Part shown: piece after piece, positions 1 to 9,521 of the stretch | Numbering within the stretch: position 1 is the stretch's first letter | Layout: the number at the start of each line of letters is the position of its first letter | Assembly: GCF_014280435.1 (NCBI RefSeq) | Contig: NZ_CP060388.1 | Span: forward strand, 3,752,001-3,816,000 | Length of the DNA: 64,000 nt | Source: Sphingobium sp. KCTC 72723 | GTDB taxonomy: Bacteria > Pseudomonadota > Alphaproteobacteria > Sphingomonadales > Sphingomonadaceae | Reading direction: 5' to 3' | Position numbers and translations under genes: made by a program | The notes under the pieces: generated by a model | Database searches by the model: none | Told to the model about the DNA's origin: nothing | Seen by the model: the letters and a program-made list of their open reading frames with translations, nothing else

Positions 1-447
1 GTTGAGGAAGATGTTGCGCGTCACCTGCTGGGTGATGGTCGATGCGCCCTGCCAGCGACGCCCCTTGCCCCGGTTTTCCAGCGCGACCCAGGCCGCTCGC
101 GCCATGCCGACCGGATCGACGCCGGGATGCAGGTAGAAACGCTTGTCCTCGGTCGAAACCATCGCATCGACCATGACGGTCGGAATCTGGCCATAGTCCA
201 GCCAGCGCCCGAAACTTGGCCCCAGCGATACGATGACGCTGCCGTCAGCGGCATGAACGCGGATCATCTGGCCGTTCGGGGAGGATTTGAGGGAGGCATA
301 GTCAGGCAAAGACTGCATCGCCACCACCACGGCGATGACGACCGCGATCAGCCCCGCGACGCTTGCCGCCACGCCGATCTTCAGACCGCGCATCAGCCAC
401 TTCTTCACCCCGACGGGCTTGTCCTTGCTCTTGCCTGATCGTGCCAT
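1..447 (-). CDS. mrcA: Class A penicillin-binding protein (PBP1A type), N-terminal part
   Basis: The first 149 codons of a bifunctional peptidoglycan glycosyltransferase/transpeptidase; the 3' part lies beyond the window edge. After a basic N-terminus there is one membrane anchor (about residues 23-43, rich in Val, Ala and Ile). The glycosyltransferase family 51 domain then begins, with the catalytic-loop pattern EDKRFYLHPGVD near residues 100-111 and GASTITQQVTRN near 134-145. The Glu of the EDxxFxxHxGxD pattern is the family's catalytic base. The protein would polymerise lipid II at the outer face of the inner membrane. The transpeptidase domain is not visible, so a monofunctional MtgA cannot be strictly excluded, but this motif spacing fits PBP1A better. 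It lies 122 bp downstream of msrB on the same strand. Confidence 0.88.
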   Translation of the reverse strand, partial: MARSGKSKDKPVGVKKWLMRGLKIGVAASVAGLIAVVIAVVVAMQSLPDYASLKSSPNGQMIRVHAADGSVIVSLGPSFGRWLDYGQIPTVMVDAMVSTEDKRFYLHPGVDPVGMARAAWVALENRGKGRRWQGASTITQQVTRNIFLN

Positions 448-569
448 CTGTGCCGCCCCGGATACCCGCTAATCCCGGCGCGGGCCAGCGCAAATACTGC
501 GCGGCCCCGTCAAAAAGCCGGGATAGCCTCCATGATGATCAGCGGTTTACCGGCGATGAACGCGGGCTT

Positions 570-974
570 TCATTCCGCTTCGTCGCGCGGCTTGAAATCG
601 AGCGAGGCACTGTTCATGCAATAACGCAGGCCGCCGACGCCCGGACCATCGGGGAAGACATGGCCCAGATGCCCTTCGCAGGTGGCACAGCGCACTTCGG
701 TACGGACCATGCCATGGCTGGCGTCGCGGATTTCCTCCACCGCGTCGATGTCCACCGGCGCGGTGAAGCTAGGCCAGCCCGAACCGCTGTCATATTTTTC
801 GTCGGCGTCGAACAATTCCGTGCCGCACCCGGCGCAAAAATAGACGCCGTCGGCCTTATTGGCGTTATATTTGCCGGTGAAAGCGCGTTCGGTGCCGGCT
901 TCACGCAGCATATGATATTGTTCGGGGGAAAGGCGGTCGCGCCATTCCGCGTCGGTCAGGTTGATCTTGTCCAT
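570..974 (-). CDS. msrB: Peptide-methionine (R)-S-oxide reductase MsrB
   Basis: A 134-residue MsrB that reduces the R epimer of methionine sulfoxide in proteins. Zinc-binding cysteine pairs CAGC (about residues 48-51) and CATC (about 97-100) are present, as are the family signature GSGWPSF and the catalytic cysteine in [11 protein letters not shown] near the C-terminus. There is no second domain, so this is the stand-alone form. I start it at the Met of [11 protein letters not shown] because family members begin there and this avoids overlap with the upstream FAD gene (stop at 1006); in-frame Mets at 995 and 1019 are alternatives and no clear ribosome binding site decides. It is the last gene behind the polyketide cluster on the same strand. 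Confidence 0.93.
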   Translation of the reverse strand: MDKINLTDAEWRDRLSPEQYHMLREAGTERAFTGKYNANKADGVYFCAGCGTELFDADEKYDSGSGWPSFTAPVDIDAVEEIRDASHGMVRTEVRCATCEGHLGHVFPDGPGVGGLRYCMNSASLDFKPRDEAE

Positions 975-1005
975 GGCCGCAATATGGGCGCGCATGGCCC
1001 GCCGA

Positions 1006-2088
1006 TCAAGCGTCCGCAATGCGCGTCAGCCGCATCGCCAGCCGCGCCGCCCCCGGTGTCGCCGCCAGCGCCCTAAGCAACCCCGGATAGCGTCCCAGCG
1101 CCCGGAACCCCGCCGCCGCACGCAGCGGCGATGCCGCCCGGCGGGCGAAATCGTGCTGATAACGCGCCGCGCCGTCGCGTCCGTGCGCCTGCCAGCGATC
1201 CACTGCCGCCGCCGCGCTGGCCAGCGCGATGCCGATCCCCTCCCCCGCCAGCGACGGGATGACGGCGGCCTGATCGCCCAGCCGGTAAAGCCCCGGCCAT
1301 GTCGTCGTCGCGCGCCAGCCATAGGGTATATCGCCAATCGCATCGACATGCGCGTCGGCAGGCAGATCGCCCAGCCGGTCGGCCAGCGCAGGCGAACGAT
1401 CCGCCAGCGCGGCGATCAGTGCCAGCGGACGGCCCCCCGCTGCGCTCAACGCACTTTTGCGCACCGCCATACACAGGTTCGCGCTGCCATCCTCCTGCAA
1501 CAACAGGCCGACATAGCCACCATCGACCCAGTGCAGCTCGATCCGCCCGCCGATCAGGCGATGACGCGCAGCGCTGGCGGGCAGGCGCAGGCGCAGGCCC
1601 AGTTCCGGGTCGCCGCCGCCATGGGGACGCGCCACACCGCGCAGGTCATGCTTGCCCGTCGCCAGAAACAGCGCGTCCCAGTCGATCGCGTCGCCATCGT
1701 CCATCGTGACGGCGGTGGGGGAAAGGCTGCGCACGCTATGGCCCAGCCGGAACGCCACGCCCGCCTGTTCGGCGGCAGCGCGCAATACCGTGTCGAGCCG
1801 GTGTCGCGACAGGCCCATGCCCGGCGCGGGCAGCGGCAGGACAATCTCCCGCCCGCCCGCAAACAGCGCTAGGGTGTGAATCGCATGGCCACCCAGCGCC
1901 TGCACCTCGATGCCCAGCGCGCCAATCTGCGCCAGTGTCGCCCAGCTGAGGAAACCACCGCACAGCGCATCGCCCGGCTCGACCTGCCGGTCGATCAGCA
2001 ACGGCTGCGCCCCGCCCTGTGCCAGCCGTAGCGCGGCGGCAGCACCCGCCGGCCCTGCGCCGATGATTATCGGCACCTTGAAACACAC
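1006..2088 (-). CDS. FAD-dependent oxidoreductase of the type III PKS cluster
   Basis: A 360-residue flavoprotein resembling geranylgeranyl reductase/PHBH-fold enzymes. The Rossmann dinucleotide motif [14 protein letters not shown] lies at the extreme N-terminus (residues 11-24). A second FAD-contact region, [23 protein letters not shown], is near residues 265-287 and matches the GD motif region of this superfamily. The start is GTG (2088 or, four codons later, 2076) and overlaps the end of the methyltransferase gene by 22 bp, so translation is probably coupled. Together with the polyketide synthase and methyltransferase it likely reduces or hydroxylates the polyketide product. The substrate is unknown and the assignment to this pathway rests on gene order. 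Confidence 0.8.
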   Translation of the reverse strand: MCFKVPIIIGAGPAGAAAALRLAQGGAQPLLIDRQVEPGDALCGGFLSWATLAQIGALGIEVQALGGHAIHTLALFAGGREIVLPLPAPGMGLSRHRLDTVLRAAAEQAGVAFRLGHSVRSLSPTAVTMDDGDAIDWDALFLATGKHDLRGVARPHGGGDPELGLRLRLPASAARHRLIGGRIELHWVDGGYVGLLLQEDGSANLCMAVRKSALSAAGGRPLALIAALADRSPALADRLGDLPADAHVDAIGDIPYGWRATTTWPGLYRLGDQAAVIPSLAGEGIGIALASAAAAVDRWQAHGRDGAARYQHDFARRAASPLRAAAGFRALGRYPGLLRALAATPGAARLAMRLTRIADA

Positions 2089-2741
2089 AGGCGAAACGGA
2101 AAAGCGCGTGCGATCCGCGCATCGCCGATCCCCGCCGCTGCCAGCATGTCACGCCATTCTTCGGCCACGAAACTGCGCGCGATCGACAATTGCCCGTCCT
2201 GCCGGACGATGCGATGCACACCCAGTAACCGCGCGAGTAGCGGATAGCCCCGATAGGCAAAACCATGCCGGTGCAAATCATTGACGAACCAGCCCATGCG
2301 CGCCCGATCCTCCATGAAGCGCAGGAACGCCAGCCGTTCCGCATCATCCATATGGTGGGTGACCAGGCTGGAAACGATGATGTCCCATGGTTCATGCACC
2401 AGCGCCGCATAGTCGCCGGTGCGATAGTCGATGCCCAGCGTCGGGTCAGTCCGCGCCTGCGCCACCGCTGCGCTACGGGCGTTCAGGTCGATACCCACGA
2501 GTTCGCAGGCAATGCCCCGACGCTGCGCCCAATGCGCGATCCGCCGCAACATTCCGCCATCGCCATAGCCCACATCCAGCAGCCGGAACGGTCCCGTTAC
2601 TGCCCGGTCGAGAAAGGCCAGCGTGGGCCGCGCCGCCAGCGTCACCCGGTTGACCCGGTCGAGATCGTTCAGAACCCGCGCATAGACGGCGTCCGGCAGG
2701 TCGGCGGCATCCATCTGTTCTTGCGCCAGCGCACGTTTCAT
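2067..2741 (-). CDS. SAM-dependent class I methyltransferase of the type III PKS cluster
   Basis: A 224-residue methyltransferase. Motif I reads LLDVGYGDGGML (about residues 54-65), followed by an acidic residue in VGIDLN at the end of strand 2 (about 81-86) and by the IIVSSLVTHHMDD segment, which is typical of motif post-II/III. Its ATG overlaps the stop of the polyketide synthase in an ATGA junction, and its 3' end overlaps the FAD gene. Neighbours suggest that it methylates the polyketide or a hydroxylated derivative. The methyl acceptor cannot be read from sequence. Small-molecule methyltransferases of this fold are too varied for a closer name. Confidence 0.82.
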   Translation of the reverse strand: MKRALAQEQMDAADLPDAVYARVLNDLDRVNRVTLAARPTLAFLDRAVTGPFRLLDVGYGDGGMLRRIAHWAQRRGIACELVGIDLNARSAAVAQARTDPTLGIDYRTGDYAALVHEPWDIIVSSLVTHHMDDAERLAFLRFMEDRARMGWFVNDLHRHGFAYRGYPLLARLLGVHRIVRQDGQLSIARSFVAEEWRDMLAAAGIGDARIARAFPFRLCVSRCR

Positions 2742-3775
2742 GGCGCGGCGCGGTGAAAGGCCAGCCCCTCCGCCGCCAGCCCCGGCCCGAACGCCATCGC
2801 AATGCCCTGCCCGCTCTGTTCCCCCGCCAATATCCGCGCCAGCACGAACATCAGCGTGGCAGAGGACATATTGCCGAACGCGCGCAGCACCGCCCGGCTA
2901 TGGTCCAACGCATCCGGGGACAGATCAAGCGCGCGTGCCACCGCGTCCAAAATGGAGCGCCCCCCGGCATGAACCGCCCACAAGTCGACGCTGTCGGCCG
3001 GCACCGGCAGGCTGATCGTCCCCGCCAGTGCCTGCGCGATCGCGCCCGGCACTTCGCCCGACAAATGCATCGCAAAGCCATGATCGCCCAGATCCCAGCG
3101 AATGAGGTCCGCCGTGTCCGGCACCGTCATGGCAAAGGGCTGGCCCAATGCTATCCCGCCCGGCGCTCCGCTGACCAATGCCGCCGCCGCGCCATCACCA
3201 AATTGCAGCATCGCCAGCAGCGGCTCGACGCGCGCATCCTCCTGCAAATGCAGGCTGCTGAGTTCCACGCAGATCACCAGCACCCGCGCATCGGGTTCCG
3301 ACCGCACGATATGGCGGGCGGATCGCAACGCGACGATCGCGGCATAGCAGCCCATATAACCGACCATCAGCCGCTCGACCGAGGGTGACAGTCCCAGCAT
3401 CGTGACAAGCCGCTGGTCGATGCCCGGCGCGGTGAAGCCAGTGCAACTGGCCACTACCAGATGCGTGATGCCGTCGATGGCGGCCTGCTCCCCCAGCCCC
3501 GCAACGGCGCGCGCAGCCAGGATCGGCGCTTGCTCTGCATAGACGCCCATGCGCTGCGCCGTGGTGGGCCATGCCGCGCCATAAAATCCCGTTGGCGCGG
3601 TCGGCGCATCCAGCACCGACCAGCGGTGGTCGATGCCGCTGCGCTGCGCCATCCGGGTGAACAGCGCCCGGTCGCGCGGATCGGCGATGCGGGCGCTGGC
3701 CCAATCGACAAAGGCCGGATGAATATCCGTGTCGGGAACGGCAGTGCCGATGGCGTGGATGAAAGCGGTGGAAAT
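2738..3775 (-). CDS. Type III polyketide synthase (chalcone/stilbene synthase family)
   Basis: A 345-residue homodimer-type condensing enzyme that extends an acyl-CoA starter with malonyl-CoA. The Cys-His-Asn catalytic triad is visible: Cys in VVASCTGFTAPG, His in WAVHAGGRS and Asn in AFGNMSSATLMF. Reading back from the first ATG (3652), the same frame stays open and encodes a typical family N-terminus (FIHAIGTAVPDTDIHPAF) until a stop at 3788-3790, but it contains no ATG, GTG or TTG. The likely start is ATT (3775) or ATC (3778), six to nine bases after an AAAGG ribosome site. Beginning at 3652 would remove about 41 conserved residues. It lies 53 bp behind holA and is ATGA-coupled to the methyltransferase. 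Confidence 0.9.
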   Translation of the reverse strand: MSTAFIHAIGTAVPDTDIHPAFVDWASARIADPRDRALFTRMAQRSGIDHRWSVLDAPTAPTGFYGAAWPTTAQRMGVYAEQAPILAARAVAGLGEQAAIDGITHLVVASCTGFTAPGIDQRLVTMLGLSPSVERLMVGYMGCYAAIVALRSARHIVRSEPDARVLVICVELSSLHLQEDARVEPLLAMLQFGDGAAAALVSGAPGGIALGQPFAMTVPDTADLIRWDLGDHGFAMHLSGEVPGAIAQALAGTISLPVPADSVDLWAVHAGGRSILDAVARALDLSPDALDHSRAVLRAFGNMSSATLMFVLARILAGEQSGQGIAMAFGPGLAAEGLAFHRAAP

Positions 3776-3828
3776 GATGCGCTGCCTTTATTGCGACCTG
3801 TTTGGCGATGAAAGCGCGCGGGGCGGGA

Positions 3829-4866
3829 TTATCGTTCCCGTGCCGCCTGCCGGGCGATGGTCAGCAATTCATGGCGGACCAGCAGCTCGCCGGTCCCCCG
3901 CCCCGACCGGGTGGCGCGTTCCGCCTGCGACAGCCGCTGGATCACGCGGGCCACGCCGGGCGCGTCCCACAACCGCACCTGCCGGGTGACGACGCCCTTG
4001 TCCTTCCAGAACACGGCCTTGCCCGCTGCCTCGACTGCCCCGTCCAGCCGCCCGCTGGCGTCGAATTCGGCGCGGATATTGGCGATCAGCATCGCACGGG
4101 TCAACAACGGGCGAATGACCGCCGCCATCGCCGTACCGCTTTGCGCCAGCGATCCCAGTTCATGATGCATGGATTTCAGGTCGCCACCCAGCACCGCATT
4201 GACCAGCGGGCCGACCTCCGTATCGGGATTGTCGGCGGACAGCGCATCCAAAGCCTCTGCCGTCGCGTCGCGCGGCCGGTCGAGCGCAGCGTCCAGATAG
4301 AGGATCAGCTTTTCGATCTCTCCCGCCATCAGCGCACGGTCGCCATTGGCCAGGTCCACGATCCGCCGGGCGAGGTCCGATGGCAGGCGCAAGCCCCCTT
4401 CCCGCGCGATGCCGACGGCAATCTGTTCCGATTCGCGCGCATCGGGCTGGTAGGAAATAAACGCCATGGCCCGCTTATGGTCCAGCGCCAGCTTCACCAG
4501 TTTCGACGTCGCCTTGAGCGCACCCGCCACCGCAATCACCGGATTGCCCGCCGCTTCCCCATCCAGCAGCGCGCTCAGTGCGGGCAGCGATTCATCGCCC
4601 ATGCCATGAATGCGAATCCAGCGTTTGTCGCCGAACATGGAAAAGGACGCCGCTTCGTCCGACAGCCGGGCCGGGTCGTCGCGCAGCGTCGGCGCGTCCA
4701 GGTCGATGCGCTCCGCATCCGGTCCCATCGCCCGTTCCAGCCGCCTGGCCAGCGCGCTGCTGCCCGCTTCGTCGGGACCGTAGAGCAGGAAGAAACGCAG
4801 GTCAGCCGATGCCCCCTGCCCCGGCGCATCCAGCGCCTTTTCGATCTGGCCCCGATTAGCCTTCAA
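3829..4866 (-). CDS. holA: DNA polymerase III subunit delta
   Basis: A 345-residue clamp-loader wrench subunit that opens the beta sliding clamp. It has the AAA+-like N-terminal region with FFLLYGPDEAGS near residues 26-37 (a degenerate P-loop, as usual in delta), then WIRIHGMGDE, and the helical C-terminal domain found in HolA. The start is TTG at 4866 and overlaps the lptE stop in a TTGA junction, so the two are translationally coupled. The order leuS-lptE-holA is conserved in alphaproteobacteria, which supports the call even though delta sequences are poorly conserved. It is the last gene of the DUF3576-leuS-lptE-holA operon. Confidence 0.93.
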   Translation of the reverse strand: MKANRGQIEKALDAPGQGASADLRFFLLYGPDEAGSSALARRLERAMGPDAERIDLDAPTLRDDPARLSDEAASFSMFGDKRWIRIHGMGDESLPALSALLDGEAAGNPVIAVAGALKATSKLVKLALDHKRAMAFISYQPDARESEQIAVGIAREGGLRLPSDLARRIVDLANGDRALMAGEIEKLILYLDAALDRPRDATAEALDALSADNPDTEVGPLVNAVLGGDLKSMHHELGSLAQSGTAMAAVIRPLLTRAMLIANIRAEFDASGRLDGAVEAAGKAVFWKDKGVVTRQVRLWDAPGVARVIQRLSQAERATRSGRGTGELLVRHELLTIARQAARER

Positions 4867-5363
4867 GGATTGCGGTCCGCGCTGGCGAACAGGGCCAGCC
4901 GCGCGACGATCTGATCCGCGACCGTCTGCGACAGCCGTTCGAGCGCGGTATCCTCCGCCGCGATCGTCGCAAATTCGCTGGACGTGACGTCGATGCCCGC
5001 GTCGGACCCGGCGCTGTCGTCCAGCACCTGCGCGCCAGTCGCTTCGTCGACCAGTTGATAGCGGGCGCGCAACGTGCGGCGTTCGCGGGTGATGGCGGCA
5101 TCGGCGCGAAGGCCGAAACCGGCAATCTGGTCGTCCAGTTTCACCACCAGCTTGTAACGCGGACCCGACCCGCCCTTCATCGCGGCCAGCCGGTCGCTCA
5201 GCGCATTGTGCATCAGCCAGCCGGCCTTGCCCTCGATCGGCTGCACTTCGACATTGCCCAGCGCCTGGGCGACTGCGCCATGGCTGCCCCCGCCATAGAC
5301 CGGGCGCAGGCCGCAGCCGGTCAGGATCAGCGAAAGGGCGATGATAGAAATTATGCGCTTCAT
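4863..5363 (-). CDS. lptE: LPS-assembly lipoprotein LptE
   Basis: A 166-residue outer-membrane lipoprotein that plugs the LptD barrel and helps deliver lipopolysaccharide to the cell surface. The N-terminus is a lipoprotein signal: a hydrophobic run followed by the lipobox LTGC at residues 14-17, then GLRPVYGG, a common LptE beginning. The rest is a mixed alpha/beta domain of the right size. It is 54 bp downstream of leuS and overlaps holA by 4 bp. LptE is weakly conserved in sequence, so the call leans on the lipobox, length and the conserved leuS-lptE-holA order. Confidence 0.92.
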   Translation of the reverse strand: MKRIISIIALSLILTGCGLRPVYGGGSHGAVAQALGNVEVQPIEGKAGWLMHNALSDRLAAMKGGSGPRYKLVVKLDDQIAGFGLRADAAITRERRTLRARYQLVDEATGAQVLDDSAGSDAGIDVTSSEFATIAAEDTALERLSQTVADQIVARLALFASADRNP

Positions 5364-5417
5364 GCCCAGACCCTTAAACCCTCCGTCGTTCCCGCGAAAG
5401 CAGGAACGACGATGGTG

Positions 5418-7991
5418 TCAGATAACGATATTCACCAGACGATCCGGCACGACGATGATCTTCTTGGGTGCCGCCCCGTCCAATATCCGAACCACATTGG
5501 GCGCGGCCAGCGCCAGCCGTTCCAGCTCGTCTTTCGCAGTTCCCTTGGCGACCGTGATGGTATCGCGCAGCTTGCCCATCACCTGACAGGCAATGGTGAC
5601 TTCATCATCGACCAGCAACGCCGGATCGACCACCGGCCATGCCGCGTCGGCGATCAGGCCGGTTTCGCCCATATCGGCCCATGCCTCTTCTGCGAGATGC
5701 GGGGTCATCGGCGCGACCAGCAGCGCCAGCGCGCGGATGGCGGCGTTGCGCGATGCGGACGGCGCGGCCTTTTCCACGGCATTGGCCAGTTCGTAAATCT
5801 TGGCGACCGCCTTATTGAAGGACAGCGCCTCGATGTCCTTCGCAATCCCGTCGATCGTCTGGTGCAGCTTGCGGTCGAGCGGCTTGTCCTGCCCCTCCGC
5901 GCCTGCCTCGATCTGGCCGAACAGGCGCCAGAGCCGGTTGACGAAGCGCCACGACCCTTCGATCCCGCTTTCGGTCCAGGGCAGGTCGCGTTCGGGCGGG
6001 CTGTCCGACAGCATGAACCATCGCACCGCGTCCGCGCCATATTGGGCGATGATGTCATCGGGATCGACGACATTCTTCTTGGACTTGGACATTTTCTCGA
6101 CCCGGCCGACTTTGACTTTAAGGCCAGTTTCGCGGTCGAACAAACCTCCGTCAGTTCTAACAACTTGATCTGGTGAGCGCCACTCGATGATACCGTCATC
6201 GCCGGGTGGATACCAACCAAAATGCTCTCGCTCTTGTTCGGTTGGCGGCCGTCGTACTGTATACGTCTCATGCGTCACCATCCCCTGCGTGAACAGGCCG
6301 GTGAAGGGTTCGGCAAAGCCCAATTGCCCCATATGCTGCAACGCGCGCGTCCAGAAACGGGCATAGAGCAGGTGCAGGATCGCATGTTCGACCCCGCCAA
6401 TATATTGCCCGACCGGCAGCCATTTCTCCACCGTCTCCCGGTCGAATGGCTTGTCCTTGGGCTGGCTGGCGAAGCGGATGAAATACCAGCTTGAGTCCGC
6501 AAACGTATCGAGCGTATCGGTTTCCCGCACCGCCGCCTTGCCGCAGGACGGGCAGTCCACATGCTTCCATGTCGGATGGCGATCCAGCGGGTTGCCCGGA
6601 ATGTCGAACGTCACGTCTTCGGGCAGAACGACCGGCAATTGCGCTTTTGGCACCGGCACCGGGCCGCAATCCGCGCAATGGATCACCGGGATCGGCGTTC
6701 CCCAATAACGCTGACGCGACACGCCCCAGTCGCGCAGGCGGAATACGGTCGTCCCGGTCCCCCATCCTTCCGCCTCGGCGCGGGCGATCACTTCCGCCTT
6801 GGCTTCTTCAACGGTCATGCCATCAAGGAAGCGCGAATTTACCAGCCGACCCGGCGCGCTATAGGCTTCGTTGTGGATCGGCGCGCTTTCATCGCCCTCC
6901 GCCGCAACCACCCGCTCGACCGGCAGCATATATTTGCGCGCAAAGTCCAGGTCGCGCTGGTCATGTGCAGGCACGCCCATGACCGCCCCGGTGCCATAGT
7001 CCATTAGCACGAAATTGGCGATGAACACGGGCAACTGCCATTCCGGGTCGAACGGATGAGTGACGGTCAGCCCGGTGTCGAAGCCCAGTTTCTCCGCCGT
7101 TTCCAGTTCCGCCGCCGTGGTGCCGCCCGCCTTGCACAGCGCGATGAAATCAGCCGCTTCCCCATTGCCCGCCGCCACAGCCTGCGCCACCGGATGATCC
7201 GCCGCGATCGCCACGAAGCTGGCCCCGAAAATCGTGTCGGGGCGCGTCGAATAGACCTCTATCTGCGTGTCGAACGGCGCGACCGGCTTGAAGTGGAATT
7301 GCAGCCCCTTGGACCGCCCGATCCAGTTTTCCTGCATCGTGCGCACCTTGTCGGGCCACTGGTCCAGCGATTTCAGGCCATCAAGCAGATCGTCGCCAAA
7401 TTGCGTGATTTTCAGGAACCACTGGCTCAGCTTGCGCTTCTCGACCGGCGCGCCGGATCGCCATCCCTTGCCGTCGATCACCTGTTCATTGGCCAGCACG
7501 GTCATGTCGACCGGATCCCAATTGACCGCGCTTTCCTTGCGATAGACCAGGCCCGCTTCCAGCATGTCCAAAAACAATGCCTGTTCATGGCCATAATAGT
7601 CCGGCTCGCAGGTGGCGAGTTCCCGGCTCCAGTCGATCGCAAAACCCAGCTTCTTCAACTGCGCGCGCATGTTGGCTATGTTGTCGCGGGTCCAGTTGCC
7701 TGGATGCACCTTCTTTTCCATCGCCGCATTTTCGGCCGGCATCCCGAACGCATCCCACCCCATCGGGTGCAAGACTTCATGGCCCGTCATCCGGCGGAAC
7801 CGCGCCAGCACGTCGCCCATCGAATAGTTGCGGACATGGCCGATATGGATGCGCCCGGACGGATAGGGGAACATCTCCAGCACATAGCTGCGCGGCTTTT
7901 CGCTGGCGTCGTCCGCGCGAAAGCTCTGCTTATCGTCCCAGATCGCCTGCCAGCGAGCGTCAGCCTCCAGCGGATTGAAGCGCCTTTGCAT
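5418..7991 (-). CDS. leuS: Leucyl-tRNA synthetase
   Basis: An 857-residue class I aminoacyl-tRNA synthetase that charges tRNA-Leu. The HIGH signature appears as [16 protein letters not shown] near residues 42-57 and the KMSKS loop as [17 protein letters not shown] near 625-641. The CP1 editing domain contains [14 protein letters not shown] (about 249-262), and two cysteine pairs (CADC and CPSC) lie between. Length is normal for bacterial LeuRS. It lies downstream of the DUF3576 lipoprotein gene and upstream of lptE and holA, in the same operon. Confidence 0.98.
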   Translation of the reverse strand: MQRRFNPLEADARWQAIWDDKQSFRADDASEKPRSYVLEMFPYPSGRIHIGHVRNYSMGDVLARFRRMTGHEVLHPMGWDAFGMPAENAAMEKKVHPGNWTRDNIANMRAQLKKLGFAIDWSRELATCEPDYYGHEQALFLDMLEAGLVYRKESAVNWDPVDMTVLANEQVIDGKGWRSGAPVEKRKLSQWFLKITQFGDDLLDGLKSLDQWPDKVRTMQENWIGRSKGLQFHFKPVAPFDTQIEVYSTRPDTIFGASFVAIAADHPVAQAVAAGNGEAADFIALCKAGGTTAAELETAEKLGFDTGLTVTHPFDPEWQLPVFIANFVLMDYGTGAVMGVPAHDQRDLDFARKYMLPVERVVAAEGDESAPIHNEAYSAPGRLVNSRFLDGMTVEEAKAEVIARAEAEGWGTGTTVFRLRDWGVSRQRYWGTPIPVIHCADCGPVPVPKAQLPVVLPEDVTFDIPGNPLDRHPTWKHVDCPSCGKAAVRETDTLDTFADSSWYFIRFASQPKDKPFDRETVEKWLPVGQYIGGVEHAILHLLYARFWTRALQHMGQLGFAEPFTGLFTQGMVTHETYTVRRPPTEQEREHFGWYPPGDDGIIEWRSPDQVVRTDGGLFDRETGLKVKVGRVEKMSKSKKNVVDPDDIIAQYGADAVRWFMLSDSPPERDLPWTESGIEGSWRFVNRLWRLFGQIEAGAEGQDKPLDRKLHQTIDGIAKDIEALSFNKAVAKIYELANAVEKAAPSASRNAAIRALALLVAPMTPHLAEEAWADMGETGLIADAAWPVVDPALLVDDEVTIACQVMGKLRDTITVAKGTAKDELERLALAAPNVVRILDGAAPKKIIVVPDRLVNIVI

Positions 7992-8098
7992 GTCCTGTCC
8001 TACCCAAAATGCGAGCGGGCTGGACCTTGTTCAAGCCCAGCCCCGATATTGCAGAAAATCATCAAGCCGCGCCGATGCGCAGCCCGAACGGAATGGCT

Positions 8099-8548
8099 TT
8101 AGCCCGCAATCGCCGTGCGGCGCAGGTCGCGGGCCTTGGTGAGGATGATTTCCTCCAGCTTCTGGACCGTGGCGGCGGCGACCGGCGCGTCGACCCACTG
8201 GCCACCCTGGCTGACCTGACGGCTGGCCGCAACGCGCAGCGCGTCTGCGCGCAGATCCTGGTCCAGAATCGACACGGTCAGCTTCATCCGTTCGTTCGGG
8301 CTGTTGGGGCTGGCATACCAGTCGGTGACGATGACGCCGCCATTGGAATCGGTCTGCACCAGCGGCATGAATGAAATCGTGTCCAGGCTGGCGCGCCACA
8401 GATAGGCGTTGACGCCGATGGTCGTAACCTTCGACGCGGCCATATCCGCCTTCGGGCGGTCCTTGGCACCGCCGCCACAGGCAGCAAGCGGCACAAGCGC
8501 GGCCAGCAGCAGACCGGCGGAAACGGAACGGGAAAGGCGGCTGGCCAT
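8099..8548 (-). CDS. DUF3576 domain lipoprotein
   Basis: A 149-residue lipoprotein. The signal peptide MASRLSRSVSAGLLLAALVP ends in the lipobox LAAC (about residues 21-24). The mature part contains VNAYLWRASLDTISFMPL and an alternation of short strands and a C-terminal helix, matching the DUF3576 family, which is almost always encoded just upstream of leuS in alphaproteobacteria. The start at 8548 is chosen because it gives a proper signal peptide; the frame stays open further upstream without sense. Function is not known; the operon context hints at envelope biogenesis. Confidence 0.85.
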   Translation of the reverse strand: MASRLSRSVSAGLLLAALVPLAACGGGAKDRPKADMAASKVTTIGVNAYLWRASLDTISFMPLVQTDSNGGVIVTDWYASPNSPNERMKLTVSILDQDLRADALRVAASRQVSQGGQWVDAPVAAATVQKLEEIILTKARDLRRTAIAG

Positions 8549-8590
8549 CAGGCATGTCCTAGCTGGAAAAAGACGAAAAACGCTTGCGCT

Positions 8591-8618
8591 TCTATAGTGG
8601 ACCCGCGCCAAGGAGCAA
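8591..8618 (-). promoter_or_regulatory. Putative sigma70-type promoter of the DUF3576-leuS-lptE-holA operon
   Basis: Read on the minus strand, TTGCTC (8618-8613) and TATAGA (8596-8591) are separated by 16 bp. The -10 element ends 42 bp before the DUF3576 start. The match is good for a GC-rich alphaproteobacterium but remains a sequence prediction. Confidence 0.42.
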
Positions 8619-8792
8619 GGGGCGGCGCGCGGTGCTGCATATGACCGTGCATCGCGCACCTGTCCCACCATGTGGCCCGTTGTGTGTTCCATGCAACAGA
8701 CGGGATAAAAAGGCGTTGAGGCACTAGCCAGTAGCGGCTTGCGCGGTGTAATACGTTACCAATATTAGAATTCAGGGGGAAAGAATCAGGTC

Positions 8793-9521
8793 ATGCGTGC
8801 TTACAGGGGACATTTTGCAGTAGCAGGCGCGGCAGTAGCCGTCGCTGGCTTCATGCTGTCTCCTGCGATCGGCGCTGCGACCGATCTGGTCACCGTGCGC
8901 GCGGAAACCCCGGTTTCGCTCGGCGCTCTGGGTAGTATCTCCTCCTTCACGCCCACCACCAAAGACCCGCGCCTTGCCGCGGCCTATGCCCGCATCGCGG
9001 CATCGGCCGGTCGTCAGGGTCTGCGCTTCACACCCACCAGCGGTTCGCTGAGCGGGCAGCGCGCCGTGACGGTCATGGTCCGCGCCGAAGGCAGCGACCG
9101 CGTCGCCGCCGTGCGCACGCTCGATCCGGTCGACATCAAACCCGTCGCGTTCAGCCTGAACAATGCGCATGGCTGGCGCAAGTTCGCCCTGCCCGAATCG
9201 CTGGGCCGCAAGGCGCTCGATCCGGTTGCGGTCGAAACCATGGTCGATGCGAAGAATTTCTCGCTGGAAGACGGCGCCAAGGATCGTTTCAGCACCAAGG
9301 TGCTGATCGAAAGCCGCCGCGACGCCGGTGCGACTGTCCGCAACCCCAGCGCGGACAAGGATTATTCGCTGGATCTCGCCAGCTCCTATTCGCTGACGCG
9401 CAACCTGAACGTCACCGCTGGCGTGCGTTACAACAACAGCGTCGCGGGTCGCCTGACCCCGATGACCGACGACCGGCAGGACAGCCAGGCCGTCTATCTC
9501 GGCACCGTCTTTAAATTCTGA
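8793..9521 (+). CDS. Secreted protein of unknown function, possible outer-membrane strand-rich domain
   Basis: A 242-residue protein that I do not recognise. Residues 1-30 form a signal peptide (basic start, alanine/valine-rich core, cleavage near IGAAT). A stretch with FTPTTKDPRLAAAYARIAASAG follows, then alternating polar/apolar segments. The last 60 residues (DYSLDLASSYSLTRNLNVTA to the terminal VFKF) look like beta-barrel strands with an aromatic C-terminus, which suggests an outer-membrane or periplasmic location. It is transcribed alone. Its last 28 bp overlap the 3' end of the convergent nucleotidyltransferase gene. Confidence 0.72.
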   Translation: MRAYRGHFAVAGAAVAVAGFMLSPAIGAATDLVTVRAETPVSLGALGSISSFTPTTKDPRLAAAYARIAASAGRQGLRFTPTSGSLSGQRAVTVMVRAEGSDRVAAVRTLDPVDIKPVAFSLNNAHGWRKFALPESLGRKALDPVAVETMVDAKNFSLEDGAKDRFSTKVLIESRRDAGATVRNPSADKDYSLDLASSYSLTRNLNVTAGVRYNNSVAGRLTPMTDDRQDSQAVYLGTVFKF

